Shown here: positions 47,558-56,308 of the stretch, in pieces
How the letters are laid out: each line of letters opens with the position of its first letter
How positions within the stretch are numbered: position 1 is the stretch's first letter
Origin: Actinacidiphila rubida
GTDB lineage: Bacteria > Actinomycetota > Actinomycetes > Streptomycetales > Streptomycetaceae
Direction of reading: 5' to 3'
Assembly: GCF_900110255.1 (NCBI RefSeq)
Contig: NZ_FODD01000019.1
Span: forward strand, 62,001-126,000
DNA: 64,000 nucleotides
Translations under genes and position numbers: made by a program
The notes under the pieces: generated by a model
Databases searched by the model: none
Told to the model about the DNA's origin: nothing
The model's input: the letters and a program-made list of their open reading frames with translations, nothing else

Positions 47558-50377
47558 TCAGTCGGTGGAGTGGCTCAGCTCCAGGTCCACGTCGCCGTCA
47601 CCGTCGCCGTCCTCGTCGCCCTCCGTGATCCGCACGGTGGCGGGGAAGGGCGGGTATCCCAGGGTCAGCAGGGTGTAGCTGCCGGCGTAGAGGTTGCTGA
47701 AGGCGTAGGCGCCGTCGGCGCCGGTGCGCACGGACGCCACCTCGTGGCCGTCGGCGTCCTTGAGCACGACTCGGGCGTCCTCCACGGGAGTTCCGTCGGC
47801 GCGGCGCACGGTGCCGGTGAGCGTGCCCGTCCCGCTGAGGCGGACGTCGCAGTCCACCGGGCGGTCGGTGGTCATCACGCTCGCGGTCTGCGGGTGGTGG
47901 CCCGTCGCGCTCGCGACCAGGACGAAGCTGCCCGCACCCGGAGTCGGCAGCAGGAACGTGCCGTCCTTGTCCGCGCGGGAGCGGCCGACCTGGCGACCGT
48001 CGGACGCGATCAGCGTCAGCTCCGCACGCGGGATCGGCAGCGACGCCGATCCCGTCACGCGCCCGCGCACCGCGGGGCCCGTCGCGCCGGAGGCGGCGGG
48101 AGCGCCGGTACCCGCGCCCGCGGCGGCGGCGGTGCCCCTGCCCGCTCCCGCGTACGCCACGCCCGTCGCGACGGCGGCGACGGCGACGGCGTCGTCGTCT
48201 TCGGCCGGCTCCACCGCCAGGTGCGGCAGGCGGCGGTCGAGCCAGCCCGGCAGCCACCAGTTGGACGACCCGAACAGGTGCATCAGCGACGGCACCAGGA
48301 CCGTGCGCAGGATGAACGCGTCGAGCGCGACCGCGCCCGCCAGGCCGATGCCGAACATCGCCAGCACCCGCTCGCCGCTGAGCACGAAGGCGAAGAAGAC
48401 GCAGATCATGATGACGGCCGCGGAGTTGATGACCCGGCTGGTCTCGGCCAGGCCCACCCGCACGGCCCGCGCGTTGTCCTTGGAGTGCACCCACTCCTCG
48501 TGCATGCGGCTCACCAGGAAGACCTGGTAGTCCATCGACAGGCCGAACAGCAGCGAGAGCATGATCACCGGCAGGAACGCGTCGATCGGTCCGGCCCGGC
48601 CGGCCAGTGAACCGCCCCAGCCCCACTGGAAGACGGCGACCAGCACGCCGAACGACGCGGCGGCGGCGACGAGGTTCATCAGCGCCGCGGTGAGCGGGAC
48701 CACCAGGCTGCGGAACGCGAACAGCAGCAGCACGAAGCCCAGCGCGATGATCACGCCGATGAACAGCGGGAGTTTGGCGAACAGCACACTCGAGAAGTCC
48801 TCGAAGATCGCCGTCTGGCCGCCGACGTAGGCCCGCATGGTGGTGCCCTGCTCGGCCTTCGGCACGACGTCGTGGCGCAGGTGGTCGATCAGGTCGGAGG
48901 TGGCCTTGTCCTGCGGGGAGGTGGTGGGCACCGCGCTGACGAACGCGATGGTGCCGGGGTTCGCGGAACTCCCGCCGGTCGCGGCGCCCTTGACCGGCAC
49001 CCGGGCCGCGAAGGCGATCCCCGGCGTGGACTTCAGGTCCGTCACCAGCCGGTCCACCGCGGCCTGGTCGCCCGCTCCCGGCGCCTCGGCGAGGATCGTC
49101 AGCGGGCCGTTGAAGCCCGGTCCGAAGCCGTCCGCCAGCATGTCGTACGCCTTGCGGGTGGTCGTCGTCGTGGGGTTGTTGCCCTGGTCGGAGGAGCCCA
49201 GGCGCAGCGACAGCGCGGGAACGGCGAGGGTGGCCATGACCACCACGGCGACCGCGGCCAGCGACCGCGGGTGCCGCTGCAGGAACGACGACCAGCGGGC
49301 GGCGGCACCGTTGGCGGCCTCGGTCCGCGGACCGTCGGCGGCCAGCCGGCGGCGCTCGCGGCGGCTGAGGATGCGCGGGCCGAGCGCGCCGAGCAGTGCG
49401 GGCAGCAGCGTGACGGCCGCGGCGACGGTGATCACCACGGTCATCGCGGCGGCGACGGCCACGCCGTTGAGGAAGCTCAGCCGCAGGGTGAACATGCCCA
49501 GCAGTGCGATGCACACCGTGCTGCCCGCGAACAGCACGGCGCGGCCCGAGGTGTTGAGCGCGGTGACGGCCGCTTCCTCGGGTGTCTTGCCCCGCAGGAT
49601 GCCGCGGCGGTGCCGGGTGACGACGAACAGCGCGTAGTCGATGCCGACGCCGATGCCGACCAGGGAGGCGAGTTGGGGGGAGAAGTCGGCCACGCTCATG
49701 GCGTGGCTGAGCAGCAGGATCGCCGACGAGGAGATGCCGACGCCGAACAGCGCGGTGATGATCGGCATCAGCATGCCGAACAGCGAGCCCAGCGCCAGGA
49801 AGAGCACCACGGCCGCGGCGGCGATGCCGACGCCCTCGGCCAGGCCCGGCAGCGGCTGCTCGGCCTGCGCGGGCTTGTTGCCGCCCACCTCGACCTCCAG
49901 GCCCTTGGCGCGGGCGGAGTGCGCGGTGTCGATGAGCAGCGTCGCCTGGTCGTTGCTCATGTCGTTGCCGAGCTTGGTGTACGTGATGTTCGCGTACGCC
50001 GTGCGGCCGTCCTTGCTGATCTGCGCGGCGCCCGCCGGGTCGTACGGGCTGACGACCGCGCCGACGTCCTTCTGCCGGGCGATCTTCGCGAGCACCGGGG
50101 TGATCCGCTCCCGCACCGACGCGTCGTGCACGGTGCCCGAATCGACGTGCCACACGACGGTGTCGGCCTCGCCGGACCGGTCGGGGGCGACCTTGTCCAG
50201 CAGGTCGAGCACCTTCGCGGACTCGGTGCCCTTGAGCGAGAACGCGTTGGAGTACGCGTCGCCCGCGGCGTTGCCCGCGGCGCCGACCCCGATCAGGGCC
50301 ACCAGCCAGAGCAGGATCACCGTCCATTTGTGCCGGAAGCACCATCGCGCCACTACGGCCACGGTCACATCCCCCAT
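47558..50377 (-). CDS. MMPL family transporter with fused carboxypeptidase-regulatory-like domains
   Basis: 939 aa. The MMPL/RND-type transporter spans residues ~1-740 with about 11-12 helices. GIGVGIDYALFVVTRHRRG carries the proton-relay Asp-Tyr pair, and the repeated half has LLFGLSMDYQVFLVSRMHEE. After an Ala/Gly linker come two carboxypeptidase-regulatory-like beta domains (VRGRVTGSASLPIPRAELTL ... and LTGTVRRADGTPVEDARVVL ...), ending in an acidic Asp/Gly tail. MMPL proteins export lipids or siderophores; the substrate is unknown. ATG 50377; GTG 50368 is also possible. It is divergent from a two-component system. Confidence 0.9.
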   Translation of the reverse strand: MGDVTVAVVARWCFRHKWTVILLWLVALIGVGAAGNAAGDAYSNAFSLKGTESAKVLDLLDKVAPDRSGEADTVVWHVDSGTVHDASVRERITPVLAKIARQKDVGAVVSPYDPAGAAQISKDGRTAYANITYTKLGNDMSNDQATLLIDTAHSARAKGLEVEVGGNKPAQAEQPLPGLAEGVGIAAAAVVLFLALGSLFGMLMPIITALFGVGISSSAILLLSHAMSVADFSPQLASLVGIGVGIDYALFVVTRHRRGILRGKTPEEAAVTALNTSGRAVLFAGSTVCIALLGMFTLRLSFLNGVAVAAAMTVVITVAAAVTLLPALLGALGPRILSRRERRRLAADGPRTEAANGAAARWSSFLQRHPRSLAAVAVVVMATLAVPALSLRLGSSDQGNNPTTTTTRKAYDMLADGFGPGFNGPLTILAEAPGAGDQAAVDRLVTDLKSTPGIAFAARVPVKGAATGGSSANPGTIAFVSAVPTTSPQDKATSDLIDHLRHDVVPKAEQGTTMRAYVGGQTAIFEDFSSVLFAKLPLFIGVIIALGFVLLLFAFRSLVVPLTAALMNLVAAAASFGVLVAVFQWGWGGSLAGRAGPIDAFLPVIMLSLLFGLSMDYQVFLVSRMHEEWVHSKDNARAVRVGLAETSRVINSAAVIMICVFFAFVLSGERVLAMFGIGLAGAVALDAFILRTVLVPSLMHLFGSSNWWLPGWLDRRLPHLAVEPAEDDDAVAVAAVATGVAYAGAGRGTAAAAGAGTGAPAASGATGPAVRGRVTGSASLPIPRAELTLIASDGRQVGRSRADKDGTFLLPTPGAGSFVLVASATGHHPQTASVMTTDRPVDCDVRLSGTGTLTGTVRRADGTPVEDARVVLKDADGHEVASVRTGADGAYAFSNLYAGSYTLLTLGYPPFPATVRITEGDEDGDGDGDVDLELSHSTD

Positions 50378-50592
50378 CGTCTCTGCGACGTGTGCACCTT
50401 GGATGCACGGTCTGCGGTTACACCGCACGGGCTGCTGTCGCCGTGCGGCGGTAACCGGGGGCCGTCCCCCGAACCCCGGCACCTTCAGCCTCGGTGGGCG
50501 CTCGCCCCAACTCCAAGCCGAAACGGCTTCTCTCAGGGAACTCCAAAGTTGCCGCCGTCACCCGCCCGCGGCGCCGCGCGGATACTGAGGGC

Positions 50593-51348
50593 ATGACTGA
50601 GGGCATGGACGCCGCCACGGGCACGGCCACCGTACTCGTCGTCGAGGACGAGCCGGGCATCGCGGACATCCTGCGGATCACGCTGAAGTACAACGGCTTC
50701 ACCGTGGTCGGCGCCGCGACGTGCCGGGAGGCGCTGGCCGCCGCCCGCAGGCACCGGCCCGACCTGGTGCTGCTGGACGTGATGCTGCCGGACGGCAGCG
50801 GCTGGGAGGTGTGCCGCACCCTGCGCGAGGAGCGGGCCGCCGAGAACGAGGGGGCCGACGCCGGGGACCTCGCGGTCATCTTCGTCACCGCCCGGGACGC
50901 GCCGCGCGACGTGGTGGCCGGGCTCGCCCTGGGCGGCGACGACTACATCACCAAGCCGTTCGGCGTCGACGAGGTGGTGGCCCGGGTGCACGCGGTGCTG
51001 CGCCGCACCCGCCGCCGGCCGGCCGCCCCCGCGGACCGGGTGCTGCGCCACGCCGACCTGGAGATGGACGAGGCGACGTACACCGTGCGCCGGGCGGGGG
51101 AGCCGGTCGAGCTGACGCCCACCGAGTACAACCTGCTGCGGCACCTGCTCCGCAACGCGGGGCGCATTCTCACCAAGGAGCAACTGCTGCAGCATGTCTG
51201 GCAGTTCGAGACCGCCGTGTCGTCGACGGTGGTGGAGACCTACATCTCCTATCTGCGCCGCAAGCTGGACCGGTTCGGGCCGCCGCTGATCGAGACGCGG
51301 CGCGGCATCGGGTACGGGCTGCTCGCGCAGGACGGCGGGGCGCGGTGA
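50593..51348 (+). CDS. OmpR/PhoB family response regulator
   Basis: 251 aa. Receiver domain: acidic pocket VVEDE (Glu18-Asp19), phospho-acceptor Asp62 in LVLLDVMLPDGSGW, and Lys121 in DDYITKPFG. An extra ~10-residue loop (ENEGADAGD) lies before beta-4. The winged-helix output domain contains VELTPTEYNLLRHLLRN and STVVETYISYLRRKLDR. GATACT ends 6 nt before the ATG, suggesting a leaderless transcript. The kinase start overlaps its stop by GTGA. Its target may be the divergent MMPL gene. Confidence 0.92.
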   Translation: MTEGMDAATGTATVLVVEDEPGIADILRITLKYNGFTVVGAATCREALAAARRHRPDLVLLDVMLPDGSGWEVCRTLREERAAENEGADAGDLAVIFVTARDAPRDVVAGLALGGDDYITKPFGVDEVVARVHAVLRRTRRRPAAPADRVLRHADLEMDEATYTVRRAGEPVELTPTEYNLLRHLLRNAGRILTKEQLLQHVWQFETAVSSTVVETYISYLRRKLDRFGPPLIETRRGIGYGLLAQDGGAR

Positions 51349-52862
51349 AGAAGTGCGGGTTCTGGCCGCGCCCGCGGTCGCTGCGCGGGCGGTTCACCAT
51401 CGCCAACGTGACGTTCCTGGCGGCCGGCCTGGTGCTGGCGGCCGCGGCGAGCATCGCCGCCACCTATATGGTCCTCATCGGTCAGATCGACGACTCGCTG
51501 AAGTCCTCGCAGACCGCGCTGGCCCGCACCGAGCTGAGCGCGAACGGGCTGCGGCAGCTGTGCACGCTCGCGGACCTGCTGCAGGGAAGCTCCACGCAGG
51601 GCCCGGAGGCCGGCGGTGGCACGTCGTCGATCGCGCAGGCCTTCCAGCAGGACCTGTTCGTGGTGCTGGATCCGCACGGGACGCCCGCGACGGTGTGCCA
51701 GGACGGCAGCATGCCCGTCGGCCCGGAGCAGCGGCGGCTGGCCGCGGCGCTGCCGGACCCGGCGAAGCTGGCCGCGTCGGGCGACGCGGCGACCGTGGAG
51801 AGCGGGTCGATGGAGTACCGGGTGGTCGCGCTGCGGCTGTCCGACGGCACGATCGTCGTCAAGGGCGTGCGGATGAGCGGCGTCAAGCACGCGCTCGTGA
51901 AGCTGCTGGGCTGGGAGGCCGGCGCGGGCGCGGTGCTGCTGGCGCTGCTGGCCACCGGGTCGCTGACCGCCGCGCGGCGCCGGCTCAGCCCGCTGGAGGA
52001 CATGGTGGAGACCGCGTCGGCGATCTCCCAGGGCGACCTGTCGCGCCGCGTCCGCACGGCGCCGCACGGGTCCACCGAGGTCGACGAGTTGAGCACCGCG
52101 CTCAACGCGATGCTCCAGCAGATCGAGACGGCCGTCACCGAGAGCGAGCGGGCCACCGCCCAGTTGCGGCAGTTCATCGCGGACGCCTCGCACGAGCTGC
52201 GCACCCCGCTGGCGTCCGTGCGGGGCTATCTCCAGCTGTACGAGAGGGGCATGCTGCAGGCGGACGAGAAGGAGCGGGCGCTGAGCCGGGTCTCCTCGGA
52301 GGCCGAGCGGATGAGCCGGCTGGTCGACGAACTCCTCGCGCTGGCACGGCTCGACGACCGGCCCGCGCTCACCCGGGAGCCGGTCGACCTGTGCTGCCTG
52401 GTGCGGGAGGCGGCCGCGGACCTGTCGGCGCAGCAGCCCGAGCGGCCGCTGAGCCTGAGACTGCCGGAGCACGCGGGCGGCTGCCGGTACGTGCTCGGGG
52501 ACGAGGCCGGGCTGCGGCAGGTCGTGGGCAACCTGCTGGGCAACGTGCGGGTGCACACCCCGGCGGAGTCGCCGGTGACGGTGGAGGTCGCCGAGGACGA
52601 GCGGGGCGAGACGGCGCTGCGGGTCAGCGACACGGGCCCCGGTCTCAGTGACGAGGACGCGGCACGGGCGTTCGACCGGTTCTTCCGCGCCGACCCGCAG
52701 CGCTCCCGGGACACAGGCGGGGCCGGGCTCGGCATGTCCATCGTGCAGGCCGTCGTCAAGGCGCACGGCGGTGCGGTCGCCCTGACGCCCACGGCGCCCG
52801 GCCGCGGCCTGACCGTCACCGTCCGCCTGCCGAGCGCGCGGCGGGAGCCGGTGCCGCGGTAG
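51345..52862 (+). CDS. Sensor histidine kinase
   Basis: 505 aa. Helix 1 (IANVTFLAAGLVLAAAASIA), a ~110-residue extracytoplasmic sensor with two Cys (RQLCTLAD, ATVCQDGS), then helix 2 (WEAGAGAVLLALLATGSL). HAMP linker, HisKA with His283 in FIADASHELRTPLASVRGYL, then HATPase_c with the N box NLLGNVRVHTP and G boxes DTGPGLSDED and GGAGLGMSIVQ. It phosphorylates the response regulator encoded just upstream (GTGA overlap). The signal is unknown. A nested hairpin follows 10 nt after the stop. Confidence 0.92.
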   Translation: MKKCGFWPRPRSLRGRFTIANVTFLAAGLVLAAAASIAATYMVLIGQIDDSLKSSQTALARTELSANGLRQLCTLADLLQGSSTQGPEAGGGTSSIAQAFQQDLFVVLDPHGTPATVCQDGSMPVGPEQRRLAAALPDPAKLAASGDAATVESGSMEYRVVALRLSDGTIVVKGVRMSGVKHALVKLLGWEAGAGAVLLALLATGSLTAARRRLSPLEDMVETASAISQGDLSRRVRTAPHGSTEVDELSTALNAMLQQIETAVTESERATAQLRQFIADASHELRTPLASVRGYLQLYERGMLQADEKERALSRVSSEAERMSRLVDELLALARLDDRPALTREPVDLCCLVREAAADLSAQQPERPLSLRLPEHAGGCRYVLGDEAGLRQVVGNLLGNVRVHTPAESPVTVEVAEDERGETALRVSDTGPGLSDEDAARAFDRFFRADPQRSRDTGGAGLGMSIVQAVVKAHGGAVALTPTAPGRGLTVTVRLPSARREPVPR

Positions 52863-52871
52863 GGGAACGCG

Positions 52872-52910
52872 CGGGCTCCGAACGGGTGGACTCGCCCGTC
52901 CGCGAGCCCG
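52872..52910 (+). terminator. Nested hairpin after the two-component operon
   Basis: Outer stem CGGGCTC (52872-52878) with GAGCCCG (52904-52910), inner stem ACGGG (52882-52886) with CCCGT (52895-52899). It lies just downstream of the kinase stop. Confidence 0.6.
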
Positions 52911-52981
52911 CCGAGGGCCCGGGCGGGCGGTCGCGGTGGTGATGTTGCCCCGCTGCCCCCGACCGGAAGAGGTGCCCTGAC

Positions 52982-54274
52982 ATGCGAGGAATCTCCCGCC
53001 GCCGGCTGACGGCCGCCGCGCTCCTGGCGGCGTCCGTCCTGGTCCCGGCGACCGCGGCACCCGCGGCGCCCGCGGTTACGGCCACGGCCACGGCCGGGAG
53101 CGGCGCCGCCCTCCGTCCCGCCGCCCTCCGTCCCGCGGATGTACGTGCCGCGGACGTGCGTGCCGTTCACGTCGACCCGGGCGGGCGGTGCGCCGGGGAC
53201 GACTGCCCGCACAGCAGCCTCGGCCCCGGGCTGACCGCCCGTCTGGACCAGGCGATCGCGGACGTCCTCGGGCAGGCGCACATCCCCGGCGCCGTCGTCG
53301 GGCTGTGGATGCCCGGCCGGGGCAGCTACGTCCGCGCGAGCGGGGCGGCCGACACGGCCACCGGCGCGCCGATGAGGGCCGACTCCTTCGTCCGGATCGG
53401 CAGCGAGACGAAGACCTTCACCGTCACCGCGCTGCTCCAGCTCGTCGACGAGCACCGGGTCCGGCTGGACGATCCGATCTCCGCGTACGTCGCGGGCGTG
53501 CCGGGCGGCCGCGTCATCACGCTGCGCGAACTCGCCGAGATGCGCAGCGGCCTGTTCCCGTACACCTCGGACCCGGACTTCATCCACACCCTGCTGAGCG
53601 ACCCGCGGCGCACCTTCACCCCGCGCGAGGTGCTCGCGTACGGGTTCAGGCACGCCAACACGTTCGCGCCGGCCGCGCGGTTCCAGTACTCCAACACCAA
53701 CCTCGTGCTGCTGGGCCTGGTGATCGAGAAGGTCACCGGCCGGCCGCTCGGCGACGTCATCCGCGACCGGGTGCTGCGCCCGGCCGGGCTGCCCGGCACG
53801 GAGTTCCCGCACTCGGCCGCGCTCCCCGACCCGCATCCGCACGGCTACACCGACCAGACGCTGACCGGCGCGACCGCCGACGCCACCGACTGGAACCCGA
53901 GCTGGGCCTGGGCGGCCGGGGCGATGATCTCGGACCTGCACGACCTGCGGCGCTGGGCGGTGACCGTCGCCACCGGACGCCTGCTGAGCCCCGCCACCCA
54001 GGCGCAGCGGCTCGCGATGCTGCCGACCGGCATCGCCGGCCTCGGCTACGGCCTCGGCCTCTTCGAGACCAACGGCTGGATCGGGCACAACGGATCCATC
54101 CCGGGCTACGAGACGGTGACGGTGTATCTGCCGGAGACGAGGGCCACCCTCGTCCTCATGATCAACACCGACACGCAGACCGGCGGCCAGGAGCCCTCCA
54201 CGCTGCTCGCCCGCGCGATCACCGGGATCGTCACGCCGGACCACGTCTACGACAGCGCGATCAGTCCGCGGTAG
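52982..54274 (+). CDS. Secreted serine hydrolase (class C beta-lactamase / D,D-peptidase family)
   Basis: 430 aa. Sec-type signal (RRRLTAAALLAASVLVPATA, cleavage near APA). A short degenerate repeat LRPAALRPADVRAADVRAV follows, then the beta-lactamase fold. Ser141-x-x-Lys144 is in RIGSETKTFT, the Tyr-x-Asn motif is Tyr236 in RFQYSNTNLVLLG, and the third motif His-x-Gly is in WIGHNGSIPG. The family includes D-aminopeptidases and D,D-carboxypeptidases; the substrate is unknown. The start at 52982 has GGAAGAGG upstream. Confidence 0.9.
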   Translation: MRGISRRRLTAAALLAASVLVPATAAPAAPAVTATATAGSGAALRPAALRPADVRAADVRAVHVDPGGRCAGDDCPHSSLGPGLTARLDQAIADVLGQAHIPGAVVGLWMPGRGSYVRASGAADTATGAPMRADSFVRIGSETKTFTVTALLQLVDEHRVRLDDPISAYVAGVPGGRVITLRELAEMRSGLFPYTSDPDFIHTLLSDPRRTFTPREVLAYGFRHANTFAPAARFQYSNTNLVLLGLVIEKVTGRPLGDVIRDRVLRPAGLPGTEFPHSAALPDPHPHGYTDQTLTGATADATDWNPSWAWAAGAMISDLHDLRRWAVTVATGRLLSPATQAQRLAMLPTGIAGLGYGLGLFETNGWIGHNGSIPGYETVTVYLPETRATLVLMINTDTQTGGQEPSTLLARAITGIVTPDHVYDSAISPR

Positions 54275-54296
54275 GGCGTTGCCCGGGGGGTCGGCC

Positions 54297-54349
54297 AGGA
54301 CGGATCTAGGACGGATCAAGGACGATCGGAGGGCCCGCGTGCGTAGCCT
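54297..54349 (+). promoter_or_regulatory. Three 11-bp direct repeats before a -10 element
   Basis: AGGACGGATC(T/A) at 54297-54307 and 54308-54318, with a diverged third copy at 54319-54329. TAGCCT at 54344-54349, 14 nt after the repeats, is a plausible -10. Repeats with 11-bp period over the -35 region are the layout bound by PhoP-like or SARP-type activators in streptomycetes; the actual regulator is unknown. Confidence 0.5.
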
Positions 54350-54356
54350 CTCCACG

Positions 54357-54416
54357 TCTGCCGGGTCCGCTCCCAGGCCATGAGCCGGGAGCGCGGCAAC
54401 GTGTGAGCCCGGCAGA
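54357..54416 (+). ncRNA. Structured 5' leader (candidate)
   Basis: Within the ~140-nt leader, TCTGCCGGG (54357-54365) pairs with CCCGGCAGA (54408-54416). Inside it CGCTCCC (54368-54374) pairs with GGGAGCG (54387-54393). The nested stems are perfect. I could not match them to a riboswitch class by eye; a cis-acting RNA is possible. Confidence 0.35.
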
Positions 54417-54496
54417 TGCGGGCTCAACGGCCCCGGACGGGGCGGGCAGTCGGGCACGCGTCACGCCAACCCATCAACTCAGGGGGAGTCGACACC

Positions 54497-54970
54497 ATGC
54501 ACTCGATGAAAGCCCTTGTCGCGGCCACCGCGGCCTTCGCCGCCGCACTGGGCGGCGGCCTGGTCATGGCGACCAGCGCGAACGCCACGGCCCCCAACGT
54601 GTGCCGGTCGGACACGAAGGGTGACCTCGCTCCGATCGCGACCAACCTGAAGATCGACTCCTGCTACCGCGAATGGACGGACGGAACGGTCAGCAGCGTC
54701 TTCGGATTCGCCAACTCCACCGGCCTGACCGTCACCTACTGCGCACACGCCATCGACGCCCTCAACCCCGGCGGCCCCTGGGCCTGGGACTTCGGGTGCA
54801 GTACGCCGACTCCGGCCTCGAACGGCACCGCCAACCCGGGCACCTACTACGCGCCGCCCAACGGCGGCCAGACCTTCGCTCCGCCGACGGGCGACCCGTA
54901 CGTGATCTCCGCCGGTGCCTGGGTGAACGGCACCTACGTCGGCGACGTGGAGAGCCCGCGGTTCTACTGA
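54497..54970 (+). CDS. Small secreted protein of unknown function
   Basis: 157 aa. Signal peptide MKALVAATAAFAAALGGGLV, cleavage after ATSANA. The mature ~125 residues contain four cysteines (NVCRSD, IDSCYRE, TYCAHA, FGCSTP), likely forming two disulfides, and Asn/Gly/Pro-rich loops rich in aromatics. Not a family I recognise. ATG 54497 follows AGGGGGAG. It has a promoter with 11-bp direct repeats and a structured leader, suggesting tight regulation. Its last 7 nt overlap the convergent MFS gene. Confidence 0.75.
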   Translation: MHSMKALVAATAAFAAALGGGLVMATSANATAPNVCRSDTKGDLAPIATNLKIDSCYREWTDGTVSSVFGFANSTGLTVTYCAHAIDALNPGGPWAWDFGCSTPTPASNGTANPGTYYAPPNGGQTFAPPTGDPYVISAGAWVNGTYVGDVESPRFY

Positions 54971-56220
54971 ACCCCCCGCTGAGACGGTTCCGCCGCGGCC
55001 GGCGCCCCGTCCGCGGCCGGCACCGCGTCCTCGATCGGGCGGGCGCCGCGCACGCCCGGTGCCGCGGCCGTGCCCAGGCATGCGGCGGCGACGAGCGCCG
55101 CGCAGACGTACAGCGGGGCCGGGGTGCCCACGGCGTGCGCGGCGACCGGCGCGAGCGCGTACCCGAGAGGCATCGCGGCCAGCGACAGCAGCCAGTCGTA
55201 GGACGTGACACGGGCGAGGACACCGGGCGGGATGGACGCGTAGACGTACGTCTCCCAGACCGGGGTGAGGAAGCCGAGCGCGCCCAGCGCCACGCCGTAG
55301 GAGACGACGAGCAGCCAGCCGGGCGCGTCGGCGCCCAGCAGGAGCAGCGGCGCCGCGTAGGTGGCCAGGCCCAGGTTGGCGGTGAGGATGGGCCGCTTGA
55401 GGCGGGCGCGGGAGGCGAGCAGCGAGCCGAGCAGCAGGCCGACCGACCCCGCCTCCAGCACCGCGACCCACAGGCCGTCGCCGCCTCTGCGGCCGTGCAC
55501 CACGAGCGGGCCGAGGGTGGCGAGCACGGCCGCCGTGCCGTTCCACACGCAGTGCGCGATCAGGCTGGACCAGTACCAGTCGCGGGTGCGCACCTCGCTC
55601 CAGCCCTCGACGAGGTCGGCGCGCAACGACCGCGGGGGGATCGGGGTGCGCGGCACGCGGATCACCGCGAGCATGCTCGCGCTGGCCGCGAACGAGGCCG
55701 CGTCGAGAACGAACGCCCAGCCGGGGCCCGCGGTGAAGATCAGCAGGCCGGCGACGGCCGGTCCGGCCAGCCGGGTGGCGCTGGCGGCCGAGGCCATCAG
55801 CGCGTTGGCCCGCAGCATCCCGTCGGCGGGCGCGGTGCCGCTGACCAGGGGGCCGGTCGTCGGCAGGGCGAACGCCGAGGCGATGCCGCCGACCGCCTCG
55901 GCGATCGCGATGTCGGCCAACCGCGGTGACCCGCCGATGAGTTCGGCGCCGACGAGCAGCTGGGCGGCGCACCGCACCAGGTCGGTGGCGAGCGCGACCT
56001 TGCGGGCGTCGAACCGGTCGGCGGCGACCCCGCCGAGGGGGAGCAGCAGCAGCCGGGGCACCATCGCGCAGCCCAGCACGAGGGCGAGCGCGAAGGCGGA
56101 GCCGTCGGCCCGGGTGATCGCGATGGCCAGCGCGGCGGGCACCACGGCGTCGCCGAGGGCGGACAGGGTGCGGCCGGTGAACAGGAGGCGGAAGGCGCGG
56201 ACGCGCAGGGGATGCGGCAC
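54964..56220 (-). CDS. MFS transporter
   Basis: 418 aa with about 12 helices. It begins RAFRLLFTGRTLSALGDAVV and has the MFS-A motif-like GGVAADRFDARKVALATD between helices 2 and 3. It resembles the drug or enterobactin-type exporters of actinobacteria; the substrate is unknown. GTG 56220 is chosen because the frame upstream to 56310 would cover the MarR operator. It is divergent from marR, which probably represses it. Confidence 0.88.
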   Translation of the reverse strand: MPHPLRVRAFRLLFTGRTLSALGDAVVPAALAIAITRADGSAFALALVLGCAMVPRLLLLPLGGVAADRFDARKVALATDLVRCAAQLLVGAELIGGSPRLADIAIAEAVGGIASAFALPTTGPLVSGTAPADGMLRANALMASAASATRLAGPAVAGLLIFTAGPGWAFVLDAASFAASASMLAVIRVPRTPIPPRSLRADLVEGWSEVRTRDWYWSSLIAHCVWNGTAAVLATLGPLVVHGRRGGDGLWVAVLEAGSVGLLLGSLLASRARLKRPILTANLGLATYAAPLLLLGADAPGWLLVVSYGVALGALGFLTPVWETYVYASIPPGVLARVTSYDWLLSLAAMPLGYALAPVAAHAVGTPAPLYVCAALVAAACLGTAAAPGVRGARPIEDAVPAADGAPAAAEPSQRGVQ

Positions 56221-56249
56221 GCCCGCAGAGTATTTCGGCACCGAACTTT

Positions 56250-56274
56250 TCGTCAACGAATATTTCGCTGACGA
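56250..56274. promoter_or_regulatory. MarR-type operator in the MFS/marR intergenic region
   Basis: TCGTCAACGAA (56250-56260), TAT, and TTCGCTGACGA (56264-56274) form a 25-bp inverted repeat with one mismatch per arm, centred between the divergent genes. This is the position and size expected for a MarR dimer controlling both. A second half-like GAACTTTTCG lies just left of it. Confidence 0.65.
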
Positions 56275-56294
56275 TGCGTAGGGTGCCCGCTGGC

Positions 56295-56300
56295 TAGAAT
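56295..56300 (+). promoter_or_regulatory. -10 element TAGAAT of marR
   Basis: TAGAAT ends 8 nt before the marR ATG, so transcription should begin at or next to the start codon (leaderless). Confidence 0.55.
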
Positions 56301-56308
56301 CGGGTGCC

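Noticed and set aside
50392..50408. GTGCAC...TGCAC dyad before the MMPL gene as an operator
   Set aside because: The arms are only 5 bp and lie close to the start; such words are common at this GC content, so it was not promoted to a feature.
54357..54496. c-di-AMP (ydaO) riboswitch in the leader of the secreted-protein gene
   Set aside because: The nested stems are real, but the conserved junction sequences of that class could not be found by eye.
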